Source: Micromonospora sp. NBC_01813 (GTDB lineage: Bacteria; Actinomycetota; Actinomycetes; Mycobacteriales; Micromonosporaceae). Taken from it: 64,000 nt of DNA. Position 1 is the first letter of the stretch. Each line of letters opens with the position of its first letter. Under the pieces are notes generated by a model. The model was not told the origin of the DNA and searched no databases. It saw nothing but the letters and a program-made list of their open reading frames with translations. A program made the translations under genes and the position numbers. Location: NCBI RefSeq assembly GCF_035917335.1, contig NZ_CP109067.1, forward strand, positions 6,757,001 to 6,821,000, given 5' to 3'. This document shows positions 42,845 through 51,572 of this stretch, one piece after another.

Positions 42845-43881
42845 TCGTGGATGGCGCGGGCCAGTGCCTGGATCGCCACGCCGGTGCGGGTGCCGAAGTT
42901 GAGCAGGACGGTGTCGGCCATGTCGACGACCCGCCGTTGCTGGCCGGCCGGGGTCTGCGCGACGCCGGGCATGGCGACCAACCCGTCGACCCCGCCGACC
43001 GATTCGAGACCCTTGGTCATCACCAGGATCACGTCCGGGGCCGCGTTGATCAGGCCTTCGCTGGTGAGTGGTCGGAACTTCTCCAGGCCGATCGCGGTGC
43101 CGGCGTCCTCGCCGCCCGCCGCGGAGATCATGGCGTCGGAGCCGGCACCCTTACCACCCATCAGGTACACCCCGGCGGTGCCGCGCAGGTAGAGGAAGGC
43201 GACGCGGGGGCGCGGGCCGTCGGCGACGCCGTCGCGGGCGGCGGCGATCTCACCGTCGACCCGGGCGACGAGTTGTTCGCCGGCGTCGGGCACGCCGAGC
43301 GCGGCGGCGACCTCACGGATGTGGACGGGTACGCCGGCCAGACTCTGCTCGTCGCCGACGCGGACCACCGGGATGCCGGCGGTACGCAGCTGGTCGAGCA
43401 CCTCGGGCGGGCCGATGCTGTCGTCGAGCAGTACGACGGTGGGGTCGAGCGCGAGGATCGCCTCGGTGGACAGGTCGTGCCCGCCGGGGGTGACCACCGG
43501 CAGGTCGGCGGCGGCCGGGAAGTCGGTGGAGGTGTCCCGGCCGACGACCCGGTCACCGAGGCCGAGGCTGAAGACGATCTCGGCGATGGACCCGTACAGG
43601 TTGACGGCCAGGATCCGGCTGGCGTCGGTGACGGTGACCTGGTCGCCGGCGGCGTCGGTGACGGTCACCGGCAGCGCCGGGGTCGGGGCCGGGTCGATGG
43701 GGGTCACGTCGGCGTCGGCGACGACCGCGGTGACCGGGCCGCAGTCGGCGCCGGCGGCGGCCGGGCCGCTGGCCGGGTCGCTGGCGCAGGCGGCCGATCC
43801 GGCCAGCAGGGCGGCGCCGAGCGCGCCGGCGATCCAGCGGGCGGGCCGGGTGGCCGGTCGCGGGCTCCGTCGGGTGGTCAC
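42835..43881 (-). CDS. hmuT: Heme ABC transporter substrate-binding lipoprotein
   Basis: 348 residues, GTG start with ggagcaagcc upstream. Lipobox Cys in LAGSAACAS. The type III binding-protein (TroA/BtuF-like) fold is evident: DASRILAVNLYGSIAEIVFS, LGLGDRVVGRDTSTDF, PGGHDLSTEAILALDPTVVL and GSDAMISAAGGEDAG. The HmuT heme ligands are usually His and Tyr; candidates are the His in PGGHDLS and the Tyr in VYLMGG. It receives heme from HtaA-type surface proteins. Confidence 0.93.
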   Translation of the reverse strand: MTTRRSPRPATRPARWIAGALGAALLAGSAACASDPASGPAAAGADCGPVTAVVADADVTPIDPAPTPALPVTVTDAAGDQVTVTDASRILAVNLYGSIAEIVFSLGLGDRVVGRDTSTDFPAAADLPVVTPGGHDLSTEAILALDPTVVLLDDSIGPPEVLDQLRTAGIPVVRVGDEQSLAGVPVHIREVAAALGVPDAGEQLVARVDGEIAAARDGVADGPRPRVAFLYLRGTAGVYLMGGKGAGSDAMISAAGGEDAGTAIGLEKFRPLTSEGLINAAPDVILVMTKGLESVGGVDGLVAMPGVAQTPAGQQRRVVDMADTVLLNFGTRTGVAIQALARAIHECR

Positions 43882-43900
43882 GGCTTGCTCCGGTGGGCGG

Positions 43901-44836
43901 TCACGACGTGCTCCGGCGGGTGCGGCGGCGGGCGGCGGAGAGCCCGAGCAGGGCGAGTATGCCGAGCGCGAGCAGGATCAGGGTGCTGCTCCACCACTGG
44001 CCGGCCGGTCCGACGGTGCTGACCCGGGTGACGGACAGTCCGTCGGCCTCGGTGTCGGTGCTGTCGGCCGTGCCCGCCCCGGCGGGGTCGGCGCCGGTGG
44101 TGGCGTCGGGTGCGGTGCTGGCGCCGGTCGGGCTTTCGGCGGTGGTGCCGGCGGTCGGGTCGTCGGTGCCGCCGGTCGTACCGGTGGTGCCGCCGCCGGT
44201 CTGGGCGGGCGCTGTCGGCCGGGCCGGGGTGCCGGCGGCCGGGGCGGCGCTGGTGGCGGCGGGGGCCGGGGCGGCGGCCGCGAAGGTGATCGGTACTCGT
44301 ACGTCCTGACTGCGGTCGCTGGTGCGGGTGTGGTCGGCCCGGGTCACCACCGAGCAGGTGCGTACGGTGCAGTCGACGTCGCCGATCTTGGTGACGAGCG
44401 GGATGCTGACCTGGAACGAGCCGCCGGTGCCGTACGGGACGGCGAGTCCTTCGCCGTACGAGGGCGGGTTGCTGGATATCCAGTGCGAGCTGCCGCCGGT
44501 GCCGGAGGTGTCGACGCCGCCGCCGCACGGTGAGGGTGCCGCGCCGGCGCCGTTGTCCACACAGAACGCGACGTAGATGCCCTTGCTCGTGTCGTATCCG
44601 GTGCCGCTGACGGAGACGGTCTCGCCGGAGCGGCTGATGCCGGTGGATTTGGAGACGGTGAGGCGCTGCCCGGCCGCGCCGCTGGTGGTGGTGTCGGCGT
44701 AGGCGGGTGTCGCCGTCGTCAACAGCGGTGCGGCCACGATGGCGGCGACGATGGCGGTCGTGATGGCGATCGGCGTCGCGGTCGGAATGGTGGCGGCGGT
44801 CGCGATGACTCGGCCGCTGAGCAGCGGCTTAGGCAT
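43901..44836 (-). CDS. Membrane-anchored heme-locus surface protein with Ig-like domain
   Basis: 311 residues with gaaggacc before the ATG. A signal peptide, then a beta-rich domain at about 55-190 (GETVSVSGTGYDTSKGIYVA, DCTVRTCSVVTRADHT, SDRSQD), a Thr/Ala/Pro-rich stalk, and a C-terminal membrane helix with basic tail (STLILLALGILALLGLSAARRRTRR). The domain is clearly related to the second half of the divergent HtaA protein. It leads the heme operon 19 bp before hmuT and sits behind two iron boxes, so it likely passes heme across the wall. Confidence 0.85.
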   Translation of the reverse strand: MPKPLLSGRVIATAATIPTATPIAITTAIVAAIVAAPLLTTATPAYADTTTSGAAGQRLTVSKSTGISRSGETVSVSGTGYDTSKGIYVAFCVDNGAGAAPSPCGGGVDTSGTGGSSHWISSNPPSYGEGLAVPYGTGGSFQVSIPLVTKIGDVDCTVRTCSVVTRADHTRTSDRSQDVRVPITFAAAAPAPAATSAAPAAGTPARPTAPAQTGGGTTGTTGGTDDPTAGTTAESPTGASTAPDATTGADPAGAGTADSTDTEADGLSVTRVSTVGPAGQWWSSTLILLALGILALLGLSAARRRTRRSTS

Positions 44837-44872
44837 GGGTGGTCCTTCCGACAGGCGCCGGTGCAGATAAGG

Positions 44873-44891
44873 AAAGGTTTGGCTAACCTAA
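44873..44891. promoter_or_regulatory. DtxR/IdeR-type iron box, heme operon side
   Basis: aaaggtttggctaacctaa at 44873-44891 matches the DtxR/IdeR palindrome at about 16 of 19 positions. It lies 37 bp before the start of the leftward heme operon. Confidence 0.85.
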
Positions 44892-44963
44892 GTCATCGCC
44901 GCAGGTCGGGGCAAGGGTCCGACCGGCCCGAAGATCAGGTACCCCTGCCGGATCCGCAGTTCG

Positions 44964-44982
44964 TTAGGCATGGCTAACCTAA
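44964..44982. promoter_or_regulatory. DtxR/IdeR-type iron box, htaA side
   Basis: ttaggcatggctaacctaa at 44964-44982 matches the DtxR/IdeR palindrome at about 16 of 19 positions. It lies 70 bp before the rightward htaA-like gene. Together with the box at 44873 it gives each divergent operon its own operator. Confidence 0.85.
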
Positions 44983-45051
44983 CTGCGATCGCATGCGGTG
45001 TCTACACGAGAGTGTGGACACGGTGAGTAACCATCCGGAAAGGATCAGTAA

Positions 45052-46560
45052 ATGATCTCAACCAGAGCCAGAGCTCTGGGGCGACGGTCGGCGACCTGGG
45101 CGGCCGTGGCCGTTCTCGGCGCCTCGACCGCACTCGTCGGCGCCTCGCCCGCCATGGCTGCCCCGGCCGACATCACCGAGGGAAGCCTCAACTGGGGCTT
45201 CAAAGCGTCGTTCCGTACCTACGTCTCGGGGGGCAACGGCAACCCGCCGATCGCGGCGAGTAACGGTGCCTCGATCAACGCCGACGGCACCTTCGCCTTC
45301 CCGTCCACCGGCGGCAGCTACGACGCCGAGACCGGAGAGACCAACGCCACATACGGCGGTACGGTCGTCTTCTCGTACCCGGCGCACATGTTCACCATCA
45401 CCCTGGCGAACCCGACGGTGGCCGTCACCGGCGGCACCGCCGTACTCAAGGCCGACGTCGAGTTGGAAAGCACCGCCTTCCCGCCGGTCGAGGTCACCCA
45501 GGCCACCGTCGCCACCCTGACCACCAGCGAATCCAACCTGGTGGCCGGCGCGGACGGCATCACCGGCACCGACCTGGCCGCCACCCTCACCGAAGCGGGA
45601 GCCTCGGCGTTCAACGGCTTCTACGCCGCCGGTGAGATCCTCGACCCGGTCTCCTTCACCGCCGCCACCTCCGGCGGCGTCGACCCGGGCGTGCCCGGCG
45701 TCACCGTCACCCCGGCCACCGGCGTCGACCCGGCCGGAGCCACCATCACCGTCGCCGGCAGCGGCTTCGACCCGGCGGCCAACAACGCGGCCGGCATCTA
45801 CGTGTCGTTCGGCCCGAAGGTCGACCAGCACTGGACCAACGCTGGCGTCCTGCAGGTCACCAAGTGGGTGAGCAGCACCAACGAGCCGACCGCAGCCCGG
45901 GACCGGATGAACCCCGACGGTTCGTTCAACACCACGCTGCCGATCAGCGCCCGGTACACCGACGGCAACGGCAACGCCGTCGACTGCACCGTCACCCAGT
46001 GCTACGTGATCACCTTCGCCGCGCGCGGCTCCGCCGACCGTAGCCAGGACACCTTCACCCCGGTGAGCTTCGCCGCCCCGGCCGGCGGCGGCGACGCCAG
46101 CCAGCAGATCGCGGCCACGGTGCTGGCCGGCGGCCCGCTCACCCTCAGCGTGGCCGGATCCTCGGTCACCCTGCCGGCGGTCGCCAACGGCGCCGTCACC
46201 AGCGGCGCGCTCAACGCCGCGACCGTGTCCGACCTGCGCGGCACCAACGCCGGTTGGAGCCTGGTCGGCCAGTCCGGTGACTTCACCGCCGCCGGTGACG
46301 CCGTCATCGCCGGCAACAACCTCGGCTGGGCACCGAGTGCGTCCGCCGTGGACGACCCGCTGGTCGGGGCAACCGGCACGGTCACCCCGGGAGCGGTGGC
46401 CGAGCCGGGTGCCGGTCTCGGCACCGCACGGGCGCTGTGCACCTCGGCCGCCGGCGCCAGCGCCGGCAGCTTCACCTGCGGCGCGCAGCTCAACCTCGGC
46501 GTACCCGCCTCGGCGACGCCGGGCGACTACACCGCGACCCTGACGCTGACGCTGTCCTGA
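45052..46560 (+). CDS. Secreted HtaA-domain heme-binding protein
   Basis: 502 residues with ggaaaggatcag upstream and a clear signal peptide ending near PAMA-APAD. Residues about 40-205 form an HtaA domain: ITEGSLNWGFKASFRTYVSG, the SYDAETG to TVVFSYPAHMFTITLANPTV segment, and LAATLTEAGASAFNGFY. A second beta-domain follows (ATITVAGSGFDPAANNAAGI, DCTVTQCYVITFAARGSADR) that resembles the divergent anchored protein. A third beta-rich region closes it, with no membrane anchor. HtaA domains bind hemin at the surface of corynebacteria. Iron repression is expected from the box upstream. Confidence 0.9.
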   Translation: MISTRARALGRRSATWAAVAVLGASTALVGASPAMAAPADITEGSLNWGFKASFRTYVSGGNGNPPIAASNGASINADGTFAFPSTGGSYDAETGETNATYGGTVVFSYPAHMFTITLANPTVAVTGGTAVLKADVELESTAFPPVEVTQATVATLTTSESNLVAGADGITGTDLAATLTEAGASAFNGFYAAGEILDPVSFTAATSGGVDPGVPGVTVTPATGVDPAGATITVAGSGFDPAANNAAGIYVSFGPKVDQHWTNAGVLQVTKWVSSTNEPTAARDRMNPDGSFNTTLPISARYTDGNGNAVDCTVTQCYVITFAARGSADRSQDTFTPVSFAAPAGGGDASQQIAATVLAGGPLTLSVAGSSVTLPAVANGAVTSGALNAATVSDLRGTNAGWSLVGQSGDFTAAGDAVIAGNNLGWAPSASAVDDPLVGATGTVTPGAVAEPGAGLGTARALCTSAAGASAGSFTCGAQLNLGVPASATPGDYTATLTLTLS

Positions 46561-46632
46561 GTAGTCGCTAGATCGGCCGGTGCGGGACCTCCCGGTCCCG
46601 CACCGGCCACCCTCGTCCGACTGGAGTGTTCG

Positions 46633-47778
46633 ATGTCCCAGCCCACCCGCAGCGGCCCCGGCGCCGGCCCGGCGCGGGCCGCAGCACTGGCGGCGGTGGC
46701 CGTCGCCGCCGCCCTCAGCGGCGCGGCCCTCAGCGGTGCCGCCCCGGCCGCCGCGCAGCCGGCCAGCCCGGCCCCGACCGCCGCGCAGCAGGCCCCCGCC
46801 GGCACCGGAGCGGTCACCTGGGCAGTGCAACCCTCCGGCCCGGACGGGCCGACCGGCCGCAACTACTTCGTCCACGACCTCGCCCCCGGCGCGGAGATCA
46901 CCGACTACGTCGGCATCAGCAACCTCGGCGACCGGGACCAGACCTTCACCGTGTACGGCACCGACGGGTTCCTCACCGACGACGGTGCCTTCGCCCTGCT
47001 GCCCGCCGACCAACCCGCCACCGACGTCGGCACCTGGATCCACTTCGACCAGCAGGAGTACGCGATCCCGGCCGGAGAACGGCTGGACATCCCGTTCCGG
47101 CTGGTGGTGCCGGCCAACGCCACCCCCGGCGACCACACCGGCGGAGTCATCGGCTCGGTGGCCCAACTCCGTACCGACGCCAACGGGCAGCAGATCAACG
47201 TCGACCAGCGGGTCGCCGCCCGGATCTACCTGCGGGTCGACGGCCCGGTCCGGCCGGCGATCAGCGTCGAGTCGATGAGCATCGCCTACGACAACCCGGT
47301 CAACCCGTTGGGCGACGGCGACGCGGTCGTCACCTACCAGGTCCGCAACACCGGCAACATCCGGATCGGCGGCACCGGCGCGGTGCTGCTCGACGGGCCC
47401 TTCGGCTGGAACCTGGCCCGGACCGACCCGGTCGACCTGCCGGAGTTGCTGCCCGGCAGCGTCTTCACCGTCACCGAACGGATCACCGGCGTACCCCCGG
47501 CGCTACGGCTGACCGGCACCGTCGACCTGGCACCGGTCACCGTGGACGAGGCGCTGCCGCCGGTCACCCGGACAGCCAGTGTCTGGGCACCGCCCTGGTT
47601 GCTGCTCGCGGCGATCGTCGCCCTCGCCGGCTGGCTCGGCGTACGGCGATGGCGCAGCCGCCGCCGATCGGCCCCGCCGGCCTCGCCGGCCGATCCGGCA
47701 CCGGTAGCCGGTCCGGCCGCCACCACCGCCACCGACTCTGCCGCGCCGGCCGCCGTCGCCGCCGACGCCGCGCCATGA
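46633..47778 (+). CDS. DUF916-like (WxL-associated) surface protein
   Basis: 381 residues with gactggagtgttcg upstream. A signal peptide is followed by the DUF916 pattern: NYFVHDLAPGAEITDYVGIS, GLVTP-like LVVPANATPGDHTGGVIGSV and RIYLRVDGPVRPAISV. A second domain (VVTYQVRNTGNIRIGGTGAV), a membrane helix (WLLLAAIVALAGWLGV) and an Ala/Pro tail complete it. DUF916 proteins of Firmicutes bind peptidoglycan and WxL proteins. Here it lies 72 bp behind htaA and is coupled to the next gene, so it may hold heme-binding proteins at the wall. Confidence 0.8.
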   Translation: MSQPTRSGPGAGPARAAALAAVAVAAALSGAALSGAAPAAAQPASPAPTAAQQAPAGTGAVTWAVQPSGPDGPTGRNYFVHDLAPGAEITDYVGISNLGDRDQTFTVYGTDGFLTDDGAFALLPADQPATDVGTWIHFDQQEYAIPAGERLDIPFRLVVPANATPGDHTGGVIGSVAQLRTDANGQQINVDQRVAARIYLRVDGPVRPAISVESMSIAYDNPVNPLGDGDAVVTYQVRNTGNIRIGGTGAVLLDGPFGWNLARTDPVDLPELLPGSVFTVTERITGVPPALRLTGTVDLAPVTVDEALPPVTRTASVWAPPWLLLAAIVALAGWLGVRRWRSRRRSAPPASPADPAPVAGPAATTATDSAAPAAVAADAAP

Positions 47779-48668
47779 CCGGCCGGCGGACCTCGGCCTG
47801 CGCCCTGGCCCTGGTCCTCGCCGCCGGCGCCGGCGGCCTGCCCTCCGCCGCGGCGACCGCCACACCGCCGCAGATCACCGTCGATCCGGCCAGCGCCACA
47901 GTGGGGCACTCGCTGGCTGTCACCCTGACCGGCTGGCCGGCCGGCAACGTCCAGCTGGAGATCTGCGGCAACCAGGCCCGGCGCGGCTCGGTCGACTGCG
48001 CCGCGGGGGCCGCCCGGCAGCTGTACGTGGCCGGCCCGCAGCCGGTGACCGGTCGGCTCACCCTGGCCGCGCCACCGGTCGCCTGCCCCTGTGTGATCCG
48101 GGCCCGGACCCTCGATCCCGGTACGCCGGACAACGCGGCGCCGACCCCGGTCACCAGCACCGTGGCGATCGACATCACCGGGCTGACCGCACCGGTCGCC
48201 CCGGCCACCGCCAACCCGGCCCGGCTACGGCTGGACGGCGTGACGGTCGCCCCGGCCGACCGGGGCTGGTCGACGTTGTTCGCCCTGCGCGGTGCGGTCG
48301 TGCTCGACGTCGACGTACGCAACGACGGCCCGTCCGACGTCGACACGCCCCGCCTGTCGCTGCTGACCGGCCGGCCGGGGCGGGCCACGGTGATCGCCGA
48401 CGCGCCTGAGATCGCGCCGCTGCCGGCCGGGGAGCGCCGTACGGTCCGGATCGTCGTACCGCTCGACGGCCCGCTGTACGGCCGGTACGCCGTACACGGG
48501 CAGTTCCACGTCGGCGCGCCCGACGACGCCGCCGCGCCCGGCGTGGCGTTCGTTGCCGAGGCGGAGCGTTACCCATGGGGCTGGGCGGCGGTCGCCGGTG
48601 GGCTGATCCTCATCCTGCTGGTACGGCAGTTCGTCGGGCTGGCCCGGGACCGCCGGCTGTCGAGCTGA
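47775..48668 (+). CDS. Membrane-anchored beta-rich surface protein
   Basis: 297 residues from the ATG at 47775 (ATGA overlap). A signal peptide precedes a neocarzinostatin-like beta domain (ITVDPASATVGHSLAVTLTG, NVQLEICGNQARRGSVDC, VACPCVIRARTLDP with paired cysteines). A second domain contains VVLDVDVRNDGPSDVD, and a C-terminal helix (AAVAGGLILILLVRQFVGL) anchors it. No enzyme motif is seen. By position it is the third gene of the iron-regulated surface operon. Confidence 0.75.
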   Translation: MTGRRTSACALALVLAAGAGGLPSAAATATPPQITVDPASATVGHSLAVTLTGWPAGNVQLEICGNQARRGSVDCAAGAARQLYVAGPQPVTGRLTLAAPPVACPCVIRARTLDPGTPDNAAPTPVTSTVAIDITGLTAPVAPATANPARLRLDGVTVAPADRGWSTLFALRGAVVLDVDVRNDGPSDVDTPRLSLLTGRPGRATVIADAPEIAPLPAGERRTVRIVVPLDGPLYGRYAVHGQFHVGAPDDAAAPGVAFVAEAERYPWGWAAVAGGLILILLVRQFVGLARDRRLSS

Positions 48669-48702
48669 GCGCAGCGGAGCCGCCCGTCACCGGAACAAGC
48701 TG

Positions 48703-48736
48703 GTGGCCACCCACTGTCTGTAGTGGATGGCCACCG
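48703..48736. terminator. 14-bp hairpin between convergent genes
   Basis: ggtggccacccact (48703-48716) pairs with agtggatggccacc (48723-48736) at 13 of 14 positions around a 6-nt loop. It lies between the rightward surface operon and the leftward lectin/beta-helix gene. Confidence 0.75.
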
Positions 48737-48766
48737 GCGGGGGTGCCCTATGGACGGGCGAACCAG

Positions 48767-50386
48767 TCAGCAGCGGCTGATCGTCGAGTTGTTCAGCACG
48801 ATGTTGCGGATCACGATGTTCTGCCCGCACGGGCTTTCGGTGATCCGTGAGTTGGTCAACGTGAGGTTCTGCAGGGTGATGTCCCGGGACACCGGGAACT
48901 CGGTGCGCGAGGCGATCCGCACGTCGGAGCCGTTGACCGAGCCGGAGATGGCCGCGATGTTCACGTTGTAGCAGTTCTCCAGCAGGATCGAGTTGCTACC
49001 GGTACCGGAGATGTCGATCCGGTCGATGACCGCGCCACCGGACTCCGACACGCAGAAGATGCCACGCCCGCCCCCGCGGGCGACGACCGTGCCGACCCGG
49101 ATGTTCGTCGGGTAGCTGTCGCCGACCCGGCCGTTGCGGTTGGCCATCCGGAACGCGGCGTACCCGGTGCCGGTGCCGGCACCCTGGCCGTCCACCGTGC
49201 CCACGGTGGCGTTGATGGTGTCGTTGAGCAGCAGGCCGGAGTAGCCGGTGTTGCGGGCGGTGACCGTGCCGACGGTCAGCCCGTCCACGCCGTACGTCTC
49301 GACGCCGTGCGCGCTGGTGCCCTGGACGTACACGTTGTCGATCCGCACGTTGCGGGACCGCTGGCTGCGGTCGCCGTGGTTGTCGATCCGGATGCCCAGG
49401 CCGGCGGAGACCCGGATGTCGATCTGGCCGAGGGTGATGTTGTTGCCGTTGCGGACGAAGATCCCGTACAGCGGGCTGCCGGTGATGTTGAGGCGGGTGA
49501 CCTCGACGTCGGTGACGCCTCGGGCGTAGACCACGGCCTGGTCACCGGAGCCGGAGCCGGTCACGTTGACCGTGCCGCAGACCTCGAGGACCGTGTACGA
49601 CGGCAGCGACAGTCGCGACGCGGCGCTGATCGACCCGGAGCCCCGGACGATGACCTTCTGCTTGCTGCTGCGCCCGGCGGACAGGCTGTTCACCGCGGCC
49701 TGCATGGCGGAGAGCATGCTGGTGCCGGTGTAGACGGTGCTGCCGCCGTTGCGGGCGGTCCAGGTCGACCCGTTGAGGACCGCTTCGGCGTTGAACGCTC
49801 CGGAGCCGCAGTTCCCGGACGGTGGCGGGGTGGTGGGGGTGCCGCCGCTGCCGACCCGGACCATCTGCCACTGCTGGTTCCAGCCGCCGACGTCCTGGTA
49901 CTGGGAGATGATCCCGCCGTCGGCGGTGGACCACTCCCACACGTCGAGGGCCTTGCCGCTGTGCCGGTTGACGAAGCGGACGTGGCCGCCGTCGGAGTCG
50001 GCGACCCCGAAGTGTTGGCGGGTGGTGCCGTTGTCGGCGTTCTGGATCAGCTGGGTGCCGTCGTTGGCGTTCGGCAGCTCCAGGAACTTGCCGCTGTGCC
50101 GGGACCGGATCTTGTAGTAGCCGTTGCCGGCGTCGACGAACTGCCACTGCTGCTGGTTGCCGTCGTTGCGGGCCCACTGCACGATCGGTGCGCCGTCGTT
50201 GGTGGCATGGTTGTAGACGTCGATCGCCTTGCCGCTGTGTCGGCTGACCAGTACGTACCAGGCGCTGGTGTCGACGGTGGCGGCGGACGCGTGCTGCAGG
50301 CCGACCGCGGCGCCGGTGGCGACCATCGCGGTCGTGGCGAGCGCGACGATGCCGGTGCGCCAGCGCCGCCATCTGGTGGCTGTCAT
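48767..50386 (-). CDS. Secreted ricin-type CBM13 plus beta-helix protein
   Basis: 539 residues. A signal peptide (GIVALATTAMVATGAAVGLQ) is followed by a ricin-type beta-trefoil at about 38-180 with three QxW-type repeats (RHSGKAIDVYNHATNDG, RHSGKFLELPNANDGT, RHSGKALDVWEWSTADGG; NQQQWQF, NQQWQMV). After a Thr/Pro linker, residues 195-539 form a right-handed parallel beta-helix (LEVCGTVNVTGSGSGDQAVV, GIFVRNGNNITLGQIDI, GVETYGVDGLTVGTVTARNT). This resembles pectate lyase-like or glycosidase family enzymes. Catalytic residues cannot be fixed by eye. It may bind galactose- or xylose-based polymers. Confidence 0.88.
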   Translation of the reverse strand: MTATRWRRWRTGIVALATTAMVATGAAVGLQHASAATVDTSAWYVLVSRHSGKAIDVYNHATNDGAPIVQWARNDGNQQQWQFVDAGNGYYKIRSRHSGKFLELPNANDGTQLIQNADNGTTRQHFGVADSDGGHVRFVNRHSGKALDVWEWSTADGGIISQYQDVGGWNQQWQMVRVGSGGTPTTPPPSGNCGSGAFNAEAVLNGSTWTARNGGSTVYTGTSMLSAMQAAVNSLSAGRSSKQKVIVRGSGSISAASRLSLPSYTVLEVCGTVNVTGSGSGDQAVVYARGVTDVEVTRLNITGSPLYGIFVRNGNNITLGQIDIRVSAGLGIRIDNHGDRSQRSRNVRIDNVYVQGTSAHGVETYGVDGLTVGTVTARNTGYSGLLLNDTINATVGTVDGQGAGTGTGYAAFRMANRNGRVGDSYPTNIRVGTVVARGGGRGIFCVSESGGAVIDRIDISGTGSNSILLENCYNVNIAAISGSVNGSDVRIASRTEFPVSRDITLQNLTLTNSRITESPCGQNIVIRNIVLNNSTISRC

Positions 50387-50509
50387 TGGATCCTCCCGGG
50401 TGGTACTGGACGGGCTGTGGCGCCCCCACGGCAGCGCGTCAGGAAAGGGTTTTCCCAGCGTTACGGCAATGTATCGAAGTGTTTCAATTCCGTCAACCCG
50501 CCCACCCCG

Positions 50510-50579
50510 CCCCGACGATCTTGCACTTATCGACGGACAATTTGGACAAATGCTCTCGATAACTGCAAGATCGTCGGGG
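50510..50579. repeat. Dispersed hairpin element, copy 2
   Basis: 24-bp arms at 50510-50533 and 50556-50579 pair with one mismatch (core gatcttgcacttatcga) around a 22-nt spacer. The spacer read on the minus strand shares atttgtc and attgtccg with the spacer of copy 1 at 8742-8799. The loop is therefore conserved as well as the stem, and the two copies are in opposite orientation. Confidence 0.85.
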
Positions 50580-50644
50580 AAGGGGTGGGCGGGACTGGGG
50601 AAAGGTGACGGTGGGTGTCAGGTTTTGCTGGCACGGTCGTCACC

Positions 50645-51559
50645 ATGAGCACACCACTGACTGACAGGATCGCCCTGGTCGCCGGCGCCACCCGGGGGGC
50701 CGGCCGGCAGATCGCGGTCCAACTCGGCGCGGCCGGTGCCACCGTCTACGTCACCGGGCGGACCACCCGCGAGCACCGCTCGGAGATGGACCGCCCGGAA
50801 ACCATCGAGGAGACCGCCGAGCTGGTCGACGCCGCCGGCGGCACCGGCATCGCCGTCCCCACCGACCACCTGGAGCCCGACCAGGTGCAGACGTTGGTCG
50901 AGCGGATCGATCGCGAACAGGGCCGGCTGGACCTGCTGGTCAACGACATCTGGGGGGCCGACCACCTGACCGACTTCGAATCACCGGTCTGGCGCCAGCC
51001 GCTGGACCGTGGTCTGCGGTCGCTGCGGCTGGCGATCGACACCCACCTGATCACCAGCCACTACGCCCTACCGCTGCTGATCCGCCGACCCGGCGGCCTG
51101 GTGGTGGAGATGACCGACGGCACCGCCGACTACAACGGCACCCACTACCGGGAGTCGATCTTCTACGACACCGCCAAGAACGCCGTCGGGCGGCTGGCCT
51201 TCGCCCAGGCACAGGAACTGCGCCCGTACGGGGGAACGGCGGTGTCGCTGAGCCCCGGCTGGATTCGGTCCGAGGCGATGCTGGAGCACTTCGAGGTGAC
51301 CGAGGCGAACTGGCGGGACGGCACCGCCAAGGATCCGCACTTCGCCATCTCCGAGACCCCGGTGCTGGTCGGTCGGGCGGTCGCCGCGCTGGCGGCCGAC
51401 CCGCAGATGTCCCGGTTCACCGGGCAGTCGCTGTCCAGCGGGCAACTGGCCAAGGAGTACGGCTTCACCGACGTCGACGGCAGCCAACCGGACGCGTACC
51501 GCTACATCGTCGAGGTGGTGGAGACGGGCCGGCCGGCGGACACCACCGGATACCGCTGA
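50645..51559 (+). CDS. Short-chain dehydrogenase/reductase
   Basis: 304 residues from the ATG at 50645. Nucleotide-binding motif ALVAGATRGAGRQIAVQLGA; active-site Tyr/Lys likely in THYRESIFYDTAKNAVGRLA (YDTAKN as YxxxK). The segment LLVNDIWGADH replaces the usual NNAG. Such atypical SDRs of about 300 residues are common in actinomycetes, with unknown substrates. It stands alone; the WYL regulator converges from the other side. Confidence 0.9.
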   Translation: MSTPLTDRIALVAGATRGAGRQIAVQLGAAGATVYVTGRTTREHRSEMDRPETIEETAELVDAAGGTGIAVPTDHLEPDQVQTLVERIDREQGRLDLLVNDIWGADHLTDFESPVWRQPLDRGLRSLRLAIDTHLITSHYALPLLIRRPGGLVVEMTDGTADYNGTHYRESIFYDTAKNAVGRLAFAQAQELRPYGGTAVSLSPGWIRSEAMLEHFEVTEANWRDGTAKDPHFAISETPVLVGRAVAALAADPQMSRFTGQSLSSGQLAKEYGFTDVDGSQPDAYRYIVEVVETGRPADTTGYR

Positions 51560-51572
51560 GATCACCGGGCGG

